Shown here: piece after piece, positions 6,916 to 15,630 of the stretch
Numbering within the stretch: position 1 is the stretch's first letter
Layout of the letters: every line of letters starts with the position of its first letter
NCBI GenBank assembly: GCA_002428485.1
Contig: DIWM01000049.1
Span: forward strand, 24,563-88,562
DNA: 64,000 bases
Source of the DNA: Deltaproteobacteria bacterium UBA6106
Lineage (GTDB): Bacteria; Desulfobacterota; Syntrophorhabdia; Syntrophorhabdales; Syntrophorhabdaceae
Direction of reading: 5' to 3'
Notes under the pieces: model-generated
The model's input: the letters and a program-made list of their open reading frames with translations, nothing else
Databases searched by the model: none
Told to the model about the DNA's origin: nothing
Translations under genes and position numbers: made by a program

Positions 6916-8280
6916 ATGAAATTACAGGTCGGAGTTCTTCTTTTCATTCTCATTGTTATGTTGCAGGTTTTCGGTTCAGACACATGGGGTCAGGGAACCG
7001 TACCTCCTGAAGCCGAGGCGCTTATGTTAGACCAGGCCATCAGCCTGGCTTTACAGAACAACAATGAGGTAAAAAATGCTTTTCTTGAAGCAGAAAAGGC
7101 AAAGGAGCAGGTTGCCGCATTCCGTACCAGGCGTCTGCCGATATTTACGCTGTCAATTCTCGGGGCCAGAATGCTTAAGAGCGCAACCTTTGAATTCCCG
7201 AGAGGTTCTCTTGGTACCTTCGCGGCCACAGGCCCGATCCCTGCAAAAGATACCGATGTCGAAGCAAAACCGCAATTTGTTACATACGGCAGCGCCAGTA
7301 TGGCGCAGCCCCTTTCGCAGCAATACCGGATCGGCCTGAACATAGATCTTCTCGGGACAAATCAGGCGATTGCAATGGAGAAGCTCCGGCTCCAGAAACA
7401 GACAACCGTCAATGATGTAAAGCATGCATATTACGGAGTGCTTCAATTGCAGAGCTCGCTTGAGGCCGCACAGGAAGCAGTCGTCTTTTACCGTGAACTG
7501 GCCCGGGTAGTAGACCAGCACGTTGCGCAGAAGACGGCAATGAGATCGGAAAGCCTGGAGGTGAAAGCTCGTCTTGCGAAAGCGGAAAAGGACGTCCTTG
7601 CGCTCTCCAACGCAACGGCCTCGCAAAAAGAGCAGCTTAACAGGCTTCTGGCGCGCGATATCAGGACAAAATTTTCCGTAAGCCCCGTGCCGGACCCGGC
7701 TTTGCTTGCGGTAAACCTTGACGAAGCAGGTTCCACTGCTCTTAGCCAGCGCCCCGAGGTCAAGGAGGCGCGGCTCAAGGTCAGGCGGGCGGAATATAAC
7801 ATGCGTATCAAGAAGTCGGAATATATACCCGACGTGAGCCTTTCGGTAAATTACGTATCCGTATATAACGTGGAGGTGCTGCCCAGGGATATCGCTACGG
7901 CGGGGCTGCTCTTTACCTGGGACATTTTTGATTGGGGCAGGAAGAAGAGGGAGCTGGCGGAGAGGAGCATGACCATAGAGCAGGCATCGAACGGGGTGCG
8001 GGAGACCGAATCGGTTGTGTTGATGGACGTAAACAGCAAATACAGGAAATTGCAGGAGGCAAAGGCTGAGTGCGATGCAAGCCAATTGGGACTGGAGGCA
8101 GCGAGGGAAAAGCTCCGGACGACAAAAAACCAGTATATGGAAAAGACCCTTCTTTTAAAAGATGTTCTTGAAGCGGAAGCTACACGGGCAGACGCAAACC
8201 GCCAGTATCAGAACGCGCTCCTCGACCTCTGGAAGGCAAAGGCAAACTTCGAGAAAGCCATGGGGGAGGAGTATAAATGA
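6916..8280 (+). CDS. TolC-family outer-membrane efflux protein
   Basis: Outer-membrane channel of a tripartite efflux system, 454 residues. A hydrophobic signal segment (about residues 4-22) is followed by two related halves of long amphipathic helices typical of OEP repeats: LDQAISLALQNNNEVKNA early and ALSQRPEVKEARLKVRRAEYN in the second half. The start ATG 6916 has AAGGGTG 6 bp upstream; GTG 6907 is an in-frame alternative. Its TGA overlaps the ATG of the adaptor gene, so translation of the two is coupled. A weak promoter-like pair, TTGTTT and CATATT with 17 bp between, lies at 6830-6858. Confidence 0.93.
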   Translation: MKLQVGVLLFILIVMLQVFGSDTWGQGTVPPEAEALMLDQAISLALQNNNEVKNAFLEAEKAKEQVAAFRTRRLPIFTLSILGARMLKSATFEFPRGSLGTFAATGPIPAKDTDVEAKPQFVTYGSASMAQPLSQQYRIGLNIDLLGTNQAIAMEKLRLQKQTTVNDVKHAYYGVLQLQSSLEAAQEAVVFYRELARVVDQHVAQKTAMRSESLEVKARLAKAEKDVLALSNATASQKEQLNRLLARDIRTKFSVSPVPDPALLAVNLDEAGSTALSQRPEVKEARLKVRRAEYNMRIKKSEYIPDVSLSVNYVSVYNVEVLPRDIATAGLLFTWDIFDWGRKKRELAERSMTIEQASNGVRETESVVLMDVNSKYRKLQEAKAECDASQLGLEAAREKLRTTKNQYMEKTLLLKDVLEAEATRADANRQYQNALLDLWKAKANFEKAMGEEYK

Positions 8281-9404
8281 AAAAGATCTCCTTGTTGATG
8301 GTTGTCTGTCTGCTCGCGGTTGTTTTCCTGACCGCGGGGTGCAGTGGTGAACAATCATCGAAAAAGACCCCAACGCCTGTGAGGGTCCAGGTCGTGGAGG
8401 AGCGCTCGGGAATGGAGGGGTTCCGTTACTCGGCGAGCATTCTGCCTTATGCGCAGGTTAACCTCGCCTTCAAGGTCGGCGGTTATGTGCAGGAGATACT
8501 CCAGGTAAAAGGCGCTGACGGGAAGATGCGAAATATTCAGGAAGGAGATACCGTACCCAAAGGGACGGTCCTGGCGAAGGTCAGGGAGGCTGACTATATG
8601 GCCAAGCTCAGCCAGGCCAAATCGCAGCTTGCCGATGCTCAGGCGGCCTTTACCAAGGCAAATGCCGATTTCCGGCGTGCCTCCAACCTTTTTAAGACAG
8701 AGAGCATCACCGAAAAGGATTTTGATACCGCAAAGGCGCGCTATGAAGAGACCAAGGCAAAGGTAGCCGGCGCAAGCGCCCGCGTGGATGAGGCGCAGAT
8801 CGCCTTCAACGACGCGAGCCTCAAGGCGCCCATGAGTCTTTTGGTGCTCAAGAGGAATATAGAGGTCGGCGCCCTTGTGGGGCCGGGGTCAACGGGATTT
8901 GTTGTCGCCGACACCTCGTCGGTAAAGGCCAAATTCGGGGTTCCGGACATGATACTGGAGGCGATGAGGATGGGAAGCGCCCAGACCGTTACCACGGATG
9001 CCTTTGCAGGGAGAGAGTTCAAAGGGATCATAACGAGCCTATCGCCTTCCGCCGATCCGCACAGCCGTATCTTTGACGTAGAGATCACGATCCCGAACCG
9101 CGACGGCAGGCTTATGGCAGGGATGATCGTCTCCCTGGAGGTTGCCGGCACGAAGCTGAGAAAGCCCATGACAGTCGTTCCCCTTAACGCCATTGTCCGG
9201 CCCCGTGATAATCCGGCAGGATATGCCCTGTATATAATCGAGGAAAAAGAAGGAAGGCATCTCGCCCGCCAGCGTACGATCAAGATTGGCGAGGTCTTCG
9301 GGAATATGATCGCCGTCACCGAAGGGGTGAAAAAGGGTGACCGGGTGATCGTTACCGGCGCTACCCTCATTGTGGACGGAGATGAAGTAAAGATAGCCCT
9401 CTGA
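8277..9404 (+). CDS. RND efflux periplasmic adaptor lipoprotein
   Basis: Membrane-fusion protein linking the inner-membrane pump to the TolC-like channel. It has a lipoprotein signal peptide with lipobox LTAGC (Cys near residue 22). Next come a split biotinyl-lipoyl domain (NLAFKVGGYVQEI and later SLKAPMSLLVLKRNIEVGALV), a helical hairpin rich in Ala and Lys (residues about 110-175) and a beta-barrel plus membrane-proximal region ending in GDRVIVTGATLIVDGDEV. At 375 residues it is of usual AcrA/MexA size. It lies between the channel and pump genes, overlapping the former by 4 bp. Confidence 0.94.
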   Translation: MKKISLLMVVCLLAVVFLTAGCSGEQSSKKTPTPVRVQVVEERSGMEGFRYSASILPYAQVNLAFKVGGYVQEILQVKGADGKMRNIQEGDTVPKGTVLAKVREADYMAKLSQAKSQLADAQAAFTKANADFRRASNLFKTESITEKDFDTAKARYEETKAKVAGASARVDEAQIAFNDASLKAPMSLLVLKRNIEVGALVGPGSTGFVVADTSSVKAKFGVPDMILEAMRMGSAQTVTTDAFAGREFKGIITSLSPSADPHSRIFDVEITIPNRDGRLMAGMIVSLEVAGTKLRKPMTVVPLNAIVRPRDNPAGYALYIIEEKEGRHLARQRTIKIGEVFGNMIAVTEGVKKGDRVIVTGATLIVDGDEVKIAL

Positions 9405-9419
9405 GGGAGAACCCTTTTC

Positions 9420-12400
9420 ATGGAACATCTTAAATACGACGAAGAGACCATCAAAACGACAAAGAATACGGCGAGATTCTTCACGGAAAACCGCCAGATC
9501 GCATGGGTCCTCCTTTTCTTTGTTATCTTCTGGGGTATCTACGGGTATTTTACCATGCCCAAACGGAAAGACCCCGATGTGCCGGTGCGTGTTGCCCTTG
9601 CTGTCTGTCCGTGGCCGGGCGCCAAGGCCGAAAAGATCGAGCAGCTCGTTACAAGGAAGATAGAAGAAAAGATAGCGGAAAATGCAAGGGTAGAGAAGAT
9701 CGAATCTACAACGAGGACCAGCGTTGCCATCATCACCATTACCCTCCAGGAAAAGGGCGAGTACGATGTGAGGAAAGAGTTCGACGACATCCAGGGCAAG
9801 CTTGACAGCATTACCGACCTCCCCGATGGTGCAGGACCGGTCATCTTCAAAAAAGACTTCGGGGATACGGCAGCCCTCATGCTCACCGTGGCCACTCCCA
9901 AGGTAGGCGAAGTGGAGCTGTCGCTCAGGACACAGTCCATACGGAAGGAGATCGAAGCCATCCGTTCTCACGTAAAAAAAGGTGAGAACAGCCCCCGGTT
10001 TACTCTCCTTTTTTGTTTTCCCCAATCGACGAATTCCAGGGCGATACGGAGCGGCCTGAACCGCTTCGTCAGTTTTGCCGTCAGGGATAAGATCATGCGG
10101 GATCACAGGGGCATCGAAGGCCCGGGATTTATCGGCGTGGACGCGGCTACAGATAAGACCGACGATGAGATAAGGGCATACGGGAACAGGTATATCCGCG
10201 AGCGCCTCCATGCCTCGGAATTTCATCCCGATACGTGGTATGTCCTCGTCAGGGACCCGAAGGATACCATGAAGGCGATGGCCGCTGTGAGCGGAAACAA
10301 ATACAGCTACCGGGAGCTCGACGATTTTACGGACCTCATACAAAAGACCCTGCAGACCGTCCCTCAGGTCTCGAAAATAGACCGGAGCGGGGTGCTTGAT
10401 GAAAAGATTTATCTCGCATACTCCCAGGAACGCCTTGCCTCCTACGGTATTCAGCCGTCAAAGTTCAAGGAGGTCCTCAACTCGCGGAACATCACCCTCT
10501 CCGGCGGGGTCCTCGAGATCGAAGGCAAAAGCCTGCCCGTTATCCCCTCCGGAGAATACAGGGGCGAGAAAGAGATCGGCGATACGCTGATGCCCACCAG
10601 AATAGGCAGCCCGATCTACCTGCGCGACCTGGTGGATATCGACAGGGCCTATGACAGTCCGCCCAGCTTCCTCAATTTCTATATCAGGCGCGATGCGAAA
10701 GGGGAGTGGCAGAGATCCCCGGCCATTACCCTGGCGATACAGATGCGCCCCGGGGAACAGATCGACGATTTTGGCCGGGCAGTGGACCAAGCCCTCGCAA
10801 GCGTGAAGCGTTATCTCCCTGAAGACCTCATCCTTGCGAAGACGTCCGACCAGCCGCAGCAGGTTGAAGAGAATGTGGACCTCTTCATGGACAGCCTCTA
10901 CGAGGCGATCTTCCTCGTTGTCCTCGTATCCCTCATAGGTTTCTGGGAATGGCGCTCGGCGCTTTTGCTCGCGCTTTCGATCCCTCTTACCCTTGCGATG
11001 ACCTTCGGGATGATGCGGATGCTCGGCATCGACGTCCAGCAGGTATCCATCGCATCGCTCATCATTGCCCTGGGGCTTCTGGTTGATGACCCCGTGGTCG
11101 CCGGGGATTCCATCAAGCGCGACCTTGCCCTGGGCCACAAGCCGATCGTAGCTGCCTGGCTGGGCCCCACAAAGCTGAAGACCGCAATCCTTTTTGCGAC
11201 GATCACGAATATCGTGGCATACCTGCCGTTTCTTACGCTGAGCGGCGATGTGGGAAGGTTCCTTTACAGTCTCCCCATAGTGCTCACCTGCTCCCTTATT
11301 GCATCCAGGATCGTCTCGATGACCTTTACGCCGCTGCTCGGCTATCATCTGCTGCGGCCCTCGAAAAAACAGGAATCCTCCATCGAAGAGAAGCGGACCA
11401 GGGGATTCTTCGGGTTCTACTACAGGCTCGGCACCTTCGCGATCAACCACCGCTGGAAGGTGCTGATGGGGTCTTTTGTCTTCCTCCTTATCGGGGGGCT
11501 CTTGATGGCACACCTCAAGACCCAGTTCTTTCCCAGGGACCTGTCCTATCTCTCGTATATCGACGTGTGGCTCCCGGAAGATACGCCCCTGTCGGCAAGC
11601 AACGAGTCTGCAAAACAGGTTGAGTCAGTTGTCAGGAAGTTTGCTGAACAGTACGGCAAGGAATACGGAAAGAAGGGCAAGCCGCGGGAGGTCCTCGAAT
11701 CCCTTACCACGTTCGTGGGCGGGGGTGGCCCCCGGTTCTGGTTCTCCCTCTCGCCGGAGCAGAACCAGCCTAACTACGCGCAGGTCGTTGTCCAGGTGAA
11801 GGACAAGCGCGATACAAATAATATCGTAGATTCTCTCCAGAGCGCTATCACGGAGAATATCGTCGGTGCGCGGGTCGACGTCCGCCAGCTCGATACGGGA
11901 AAACCCGTCGGCGTCCCTGTTTCCATACGGCTCTCCGGGCAGGACTTAACGGTGCTGAGGGGACTTGCCGAAAAGATCAAGGACATCTACCGTTCCGCAC
12001 CGATAGCGGGACGCATCCGGGACGACTGGGGCACGGAAGGATTTATGGTGAGGCTCAATGTCGATCCGGACCGGGCGAACCTCTCCGGGGTAACGAATCT
12101 TGATGTAGCCGTCTCGTCTGCCGCTGGTTTAAGCGGCATACCCGTGGGTACCTTGCGCGAAGGGCACAAACAGATACCCATTGTGGCCCGGATGCGCATG
12201 GACGAGCGTTCCCAGCTTGGAAGCATGCAGGACCTCTATGTTTACCCGATGATGGGCGACAGGAGCGTTCCGCTCCGTCAGACTGCCTCAATCGGGTATA
12301 CGATGGAGGCAGAGAAGATAAAGCGCAGGAACCAGTTCCGCACCATAACGGTCTCCTGTTTCCCTGAAGGGGACGTGCTCTCCTCCCAGGTAATGAAGGC

Positions 12401-13019
12401 GATCGATCCCAAACTGGAGAAATTCCGCCAGGACCTTCCGCCGGGGTACAAGATGGAGATCGGGGGCGAGCAGGAAGAGCAGGTGAAAGGATTCAAGAAC
12501 CTGGCCATCGTCATGCTTATCTCCATTACGGCCATCTTTATCGCCCTTGTTATCCAGTTCAAGAACGCGATAAAGCCGCTGCTTGTCTTTGCGGCGATCC
12601 CCTATGGCATGGTGGGGGCCTTTGCCGGTCTCGCCATCATGGGCCAGCCTTTTGGTTTTATGGCCTTTCTTGGAGTGGCAAGCCTTGTGGGCGTGATCGT
12701 GAGCCATGTCATCGTCCTCTTTGATTTTATTGAAACGATGCACGAGAAGGGTGAGCCCCTGAAAGAGGCGCTCCTCGATGCCGGGATCGTGAGGCTGCGG
12801 CCTGTCCTTATCACGGTCGGCGCAACGGTCTTCGGCCTTTTCCCCCTTGCTTTTCACGGAGGCCCCCTCTGGGAACCCCTCTGCTATGCCCAGATAGGAG
12901 GGCTCACGACTGCAACGTGCATTACCCTGTTGCTGGTGCCCGTACTCTATGCGATCTTTGTCCTTGATCTGAAGATAGTGAAATGGGAAGAGCGTACAAA
13001 AGATACATCGAACGAATAA
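9420..13019 (+). CDS. RND-family efflux pump permease, large variant
   Basis: Proton-driven resistance-nodulation-division pump of the inner membrane, 1199 residues against about 1030-1070 for AcrB-type pumps. It shows an N-terminal membrane helix (WVLLFFVIFWGIYGYF), the paired membrane bundles with IALGLLVDDPVVAGDSI in TM4 and the C-terminal bundle with GVASLVGVIVSHVIVLFDFI. The extra length is largely an insertion in the first porter domain, about residues 180-295, between SIRKEIEAIR and YSYRELDDFTDLI. The two Asp residues of the proton relay in TM4 are visible in VDD. It is in a clear operon with the adaptor and channel; the substrate is unknown. Confidence 0.93.
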   Translation: MEHLKYDEETIKTTKNTARFFTENRQIAWVLLFFVIFWGIYGYFTMPKRKDPDVPVRVALAVCPWPGAKAEKIEQLVTRKIEEKIAENARVEKIESTTRTSVAIITITLQEKGEYDVRKEFDDIQGKLDSITDLPDGAGPVIFKKDFGDTAALMLTVATPKVGEVELSLRTQSIRKEIEAIRSHVKKGENSPRFTLLFCFPQSTNSRAIRSGLNRFVSFAVRDKIMRDHRGIEGPGFIGVDAATDKTDDEIRAYGNRYIRERLHASEFHPDTWYVLVRDPKDTMKAMAAVSGNKYSYRELDDFTDLIQKTLQTVPQVSKIDRSGVLDEKIYLAYSQERLASYGIQPSKFKEVLNSRNITLSGGVLEIEGKSLPVIPSGEYRGEKEIGDTLMPTRIGSPIYLRDLVDIDRAYDSPPSFLNFYIRRDAKGEWQRSPAITLAIQMRPGEQIDDFGRAVDQALASVKRYLPEDLILAKTSDQPQQVEENVDLFMDSLYEAIFLVVLVSLIGFWEWRSALLLALSIPLTLAMTFGMMRMLGIDVQQVSIASLIIALGLLVDDPVVAGDSIKRDLALGHKPIVAAWLGPTKLKTAILFATITNIVAYLPFLTLSGDVGRFLYSLPIVLTCSLIASRIVSMTFTPLLGYHLLRPSKKQESSIEEKRTRGFFGFYYRLGTFAINHRWKVLMGSFVFLLIGGLLMAHLKTQFFPRDLSYLSYIDVWLPEDTPLSASNESAKQVESVVRKFAEQYGKEYGKKGKPREVLESLTTFVGGGGPRFWFSLSPEQNQPNYAQVVVQVKDKRDTNNIVDSLQSAITENIVGARVDVRQLDTGKPVGVPVSIRLSGQDLTVLRGLAEKIKDIYRSAPIAGRIRDDWGTEGFMVRLNVDPDRANLSGVTNLDVAVSSAAGLSGIPVGTLREGHKQIPIVARMRMDERSQLGSMQDLYVYPMMGDRSVPLRQTASIGYTMEAEKIKRRNQFRTITVSCFPEGDVLSSQVMKAIDPKLEKFRQDLPPGYKMEIGGEQEEQVKGFKNLAIVMLISITAIFIALVIQFKNAIKPLLVFAAIPYGMVGAFAGLAIMGQPFGFMAFLGVASLVGVIVSHVIVLFDFIETMHEKGEPLKEALLDAGIVRLRPVLITVGATVFGLFPLAFHGGPLWEPLCYAQIGGLTTATCITLLLVPVLYAIFVLDLKIVKWEERTKDTSNE

Positions 13020-13034
13020 AAAAAGGAGTCAGGA

Positions 13035-13700
13035 ATGAAAAGGTTATATTTCGTTATCGTATTGGCAATGGTCTTCTTCGTAGCAGGCTGCGCGGGCGGA
13101 CCGCAGGAGTATAAAGGCATTGAATCCGCATCCAAGCTGCAACCCAGCGCTGATTTTCCACATACCTTGATCTATAAGAAACCCGGCATAGAAGGAAAGA
13201 AATATACACAGTTCATTATCGACCCTGTTGAGATCTATAAGGGGGAAGATGCCCGGTTCGGCGGGGCATCGCCGGAGGACCAGCAAAAGATCGCTGAGTT
13301 TGTGAAGACCGAGTTTACCAGAATACTCCAGGACGGCTATGCGATAGTCAATGCCCCTGGCCCTAATGTTCTGCGCCTCAAGTTCACGCTGGCAGGACTG
13401 GAGAAAACCAATCCGGCAATGGCGACCGTTACCCACGTGATCCCCATAGGGATTGTTATGAATCTTGGCAAAAGCGCAGCAGGGATGAACGGTAGTTTCA
13501 TGGGCTCTGTGACACTTGCCGGGGAACTGTATGATTCACAGACGAATACCCTTGTCTTCTCGTTCCTTACAAAAAAGGCCCCCAACGCCATGGACATCAC
13601 AACGGTGTTTACAGGACTGGACGCTGCAAAGAAATCAATCACCGAACTGGCTGAGAAGTTTAAAGAGAACATCGACAAGATACAGAAAGGCACGAAATGA
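13035..13700 (+). CDS. DUF3313-type lipoprotein
   Basis: A 221-residue predicted lipoprotein (signal peptide, lipobox FVAGC, Cys near residue 19). The body resembles DUF3313 proteins: an early YTQFIIDPVEIY segment, a middle helix with DQQKIAEFVKTEF and NVLRLKFTLAGLEKTNP. It follows the RND pump by 15 bp with AAAGGAG before the ATG and is probably the last gene of the efflux operon. It is likely held on the inner face of the outer membrane. The function of the family is not known. Confidence 0.78.
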   Translation: MKRLYFVIVLAMVFFVAGCAGGPQEYKGIESASKLQPSADFPHTLIYKKPGIEGKKYTQFIIDPVEIYKGEDARFGGASPEDQQKIAEFVKTEFTRILQDGYAIVNAPGPNVLRLKFTLAGLEKTNPAMATVTHVIPIGIVMNLGKSAAGMNGSFMGSVTLAGELYDSQTNTLVFSFLTKKAPNAMDITTVFTGLDAAKKSITELAEKFKENIDKIQKGTK

Positions 13701-13723
13701 AAAATCGCTCATGGCAAAACGCC

Positions 13724-13751
13724 CGTAAGTCGTGAGGCGTAAGGCGTAAGG
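13724..13751. repeat. Heptad array (CGTAAGG family)
   Basis: Four exact-register units: cgtaagt, cgtgagg, cgtaagg, cgtaagg. No inverted partner is present before the sulfatase gene. Confidence 0.85.
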
Positions 13752-13776
13752 GGAGGAAGGCGGCTGAGAGCCGAAC

Positions 13777-13796
13777 ATAGGTCTTATATGACCTAT
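13777..13796. promoter_or_regulatory. Palindrome upstream of the sulfatase gene
   Basis: ATAGGTC, six bases, GACCTAT: perfect 7-bp arms, followed by a third half-site-like GGACCTAT at 13798-13805. It lies about 55 bp before the sulfatase ATG and may be an operator, or another short dispersed repeat. A small hairpin (CGGCT/AGCCG) precedes it at 13761-13773. Confidence 0.45.
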
Positions 13797-13849
13797 TGGA
13801 CCTATGCTTATTTATTCGATGTCGAGGTTTACGAAATGGAGGTATAAGT

Positions 13850-15490
13850 ATGATTCAGCACATTAAAAAAGCAGTTCCTGTCAGAGATGTATTTTTGTGC
13901 ATGGCTTTGATCGGTCTTATTGTTGTTGTTTCAGGTACGACGAAAGCCTATGGGGAAGACCCGCTGGTACAGAAGACCGTCCGGATCGCCCCCAACATGG
14001 AGCCTGTCATCCCTCATCCCGAACAGGCGACGGAAGCGAAGAAGAAGATTGAGGCCTTGCAGAAAAAGGCCGGCAAGAGGCCGAACATCCTCATCTATCT
14101 CATGGACGATGTTGGATGGGGCGATCCCGGGGTGTATGGCGGCGGGTATATGGCAGGCGCGCCGACGCCGAATATGGATCGCCTGGCCCGTGAAGGTCTG
14201 CAGCTTACCTCGACATATTCGCAGCCGTCGTGTTCTCCCACAAGGGCGACGATCATGACAGGGAGGCTGCCCATCAGGCACGGCATCCTGCACCCGCCTA
14301 TGTACGGCGAGCCGGGCGGACTGGGGGGAGAGATCACCATGGCCGATATCCTGAGCAAGGCCGGCTATGTTACACAGGCGGTAGGGAAGTGGCACATGGG
14401 TGAGAACGAGGAGTCGCATCCGCAGAACGTGGGTTTCGATGACTTCTACGGCTTCCTGAGCGTATCCGACATGTACACAGAGTGGCGGGACCCCTACTTT
14501 TTCCCGGAAGTGGTAAGCAGCAAGGAGCGCACTGAATTGATAAAGAGCTTGCCATGGAACAGAAACCTCGTCCACGCAAAAAAGGGCGGCAAAGTGGAGA
14601 ACATCGAAGAGATCACCATCCCCGTTCTCTCGAAGCTGGATGAAAAATGGGCCGATTACTCCATCGAGTTCATCAAAAAGATGGCAAAGAGCGACAAACC
14701 GTTCCTGCTTTACCACTGCACGCGGGGCGGCCATTTTGACAATTATCCCAGCGACAAATACAGGGGCATATCACCTGCAAAACACCCTTACAAGGATGTG
14801 ATGGTCGAGATGGACGACATCCTCGGCCGTCTCGTCAAGACCCTTAAGGAGACAGGTCAGCTTGACAACACGCTTATTTTTGTTACATCCGACAACGGGC
14901 CGGAAATGGAGACATGGCCTGACAGCGCCTATACACCGTTCCGCGGCGCAAAGGGGTCGACCTGGGAAGGCGGCATGCGCGTCCCCGGCATCGTCTACTG
15001 GCGCGGCACGATAAAGCCCGGCCGCATCTCCGACGGCCTCTTCGACCTTGCCGACCTCTTCAACACATCGCTGAACCTGGCAGGGGCGAACGGACAGATG
15101 CCCAAAGACCGGTTCATCGACGGCATCGATCAGACATCGTTTTTGCTTGCCGATAAAGGTGAATCGAACCGCAAGGCGGTCTATTACTGGCTCAACCAGT
15201 TCCCTTCAGGAATACGGATCGGCGAGTATAAATACATGATCGGCGCTGAAAGCGACAATGCACAGGACACGGTAACTCCGGGCGGCTTCTCAGGGGAGAA
15301 TATCAGGTATTCCTATGGAAGGCTGTTTAACCTTTACCTTGACCCCAAGGAGGCCCACAGCTATTTTGTGCGCAAGCTGCCCTACGTGGAATACCTTGCG
15401 GACTATCTGAAGGGGCATATCGCGACGCTGCAGAAATATCCGCCCAAGGTTACCACTAAAACGCTGTCGCCGGTTCCCCAAAAACACTAA
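13850..15490 (+). CDS. Exported type I sulfatase (arylsulfatase family)
   Basis: Formylglycine-dependent sulfatase of 546 residues. An N-terminal hydrophobic segment (VFLCMALIGLIVVVSG) suggests export to the periplasm. NILIYLMDDVGWGDPG supplies the metal-binding Asp pair, and PSCSPTRATIMTGR contains the Cys-x-Pro-x-Arg motif whose Cys becomes formylglycine. VGKWHMG and VTSDNGPE complete the active site. The start ATG 13850 has GGAGG 8 bp upstream; a longer frame from 13796 lacks such a site. A maturase (anSME or FGE) is needed for activity and is not found in this window. The substrate is unknown. A terminator follows. Confidence 0.93.
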   Translation: MIQHIKKAVPVRDVFLCMALIGLIVVVSGTTKAYGEDPLVQKTVRIAPNMEPVIPHPEQATEAKKKIEALQKKAGKRPNILIYLMDDVGWGDPGVYGGGYMAGAPTPNMDRLAREGLQLTSTYSQPSCSPTRATIMTGRLPIRHGILHPPMYGEPGGLGGEITMADILSKAGYVTQAVGKWHMGENEESHPQNVGFDDFYGFLSVSDMYTEWRDPYFFPEVVSSKERTELIKSLPWNRNLVHAKKGGKVENIEEITIPVLSKLDEKWADYSIEFIKKMAKSDKPFLLYHCTRGGHFDNYPSDKYRGISPAKHPYKDVMVEMDDILGRLVKTLKETGQLDNTLIFVTSDNGPEMETWPDSAYTPFRGAKGSTWEGGMRVPGIVYWRGTIKPGRISDGLFDLADLFNTSLNLAGANGQMPKDRFIDGIDQTSFLLADKGESNRKAVYYWLNQFPSGIRIGEYKYMIGAESDNAQDTVTPGGFSGENIRYSYGRLFNLYLDPKEAHSYFVRKLPYVEYLADYLKGHIATLQKYPPKVTTKTLSPVPQKH

Positions 15491-15505
15491 CGCTCTGTTT
15501 TTTTT

Positions 15506-15545
15506 ACCACTCTTCGCCCTGTCCCCGGGCGGGACGAAGAGTGGT
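15506..15545 (+). terminator. Intrinsic terminator after the sulfatase gene
   Basis: An 11-bp perfect stem (ACCACTCTTCG with CGAAGAGTGGT) around an 18-base GC-rich loop, followed after a few bases by a run of seven T. Confidence 0.85.
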
Positions 15546-15630
15546 CTTCCCTATTTTTTTCTTAATGATCTAAAAAAATATGCCGATAAGTTGATTGGCT
15601 AAGGAAAAACGGCCCGATAAATAAGGGGGG

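Noticed and set aside
10458..11513. 351-codon open frame on the minus strand
   Set aside because: It lies wholly opposite the RND pump gene, whose motifs are clear; composition is that of an antisense shadow.
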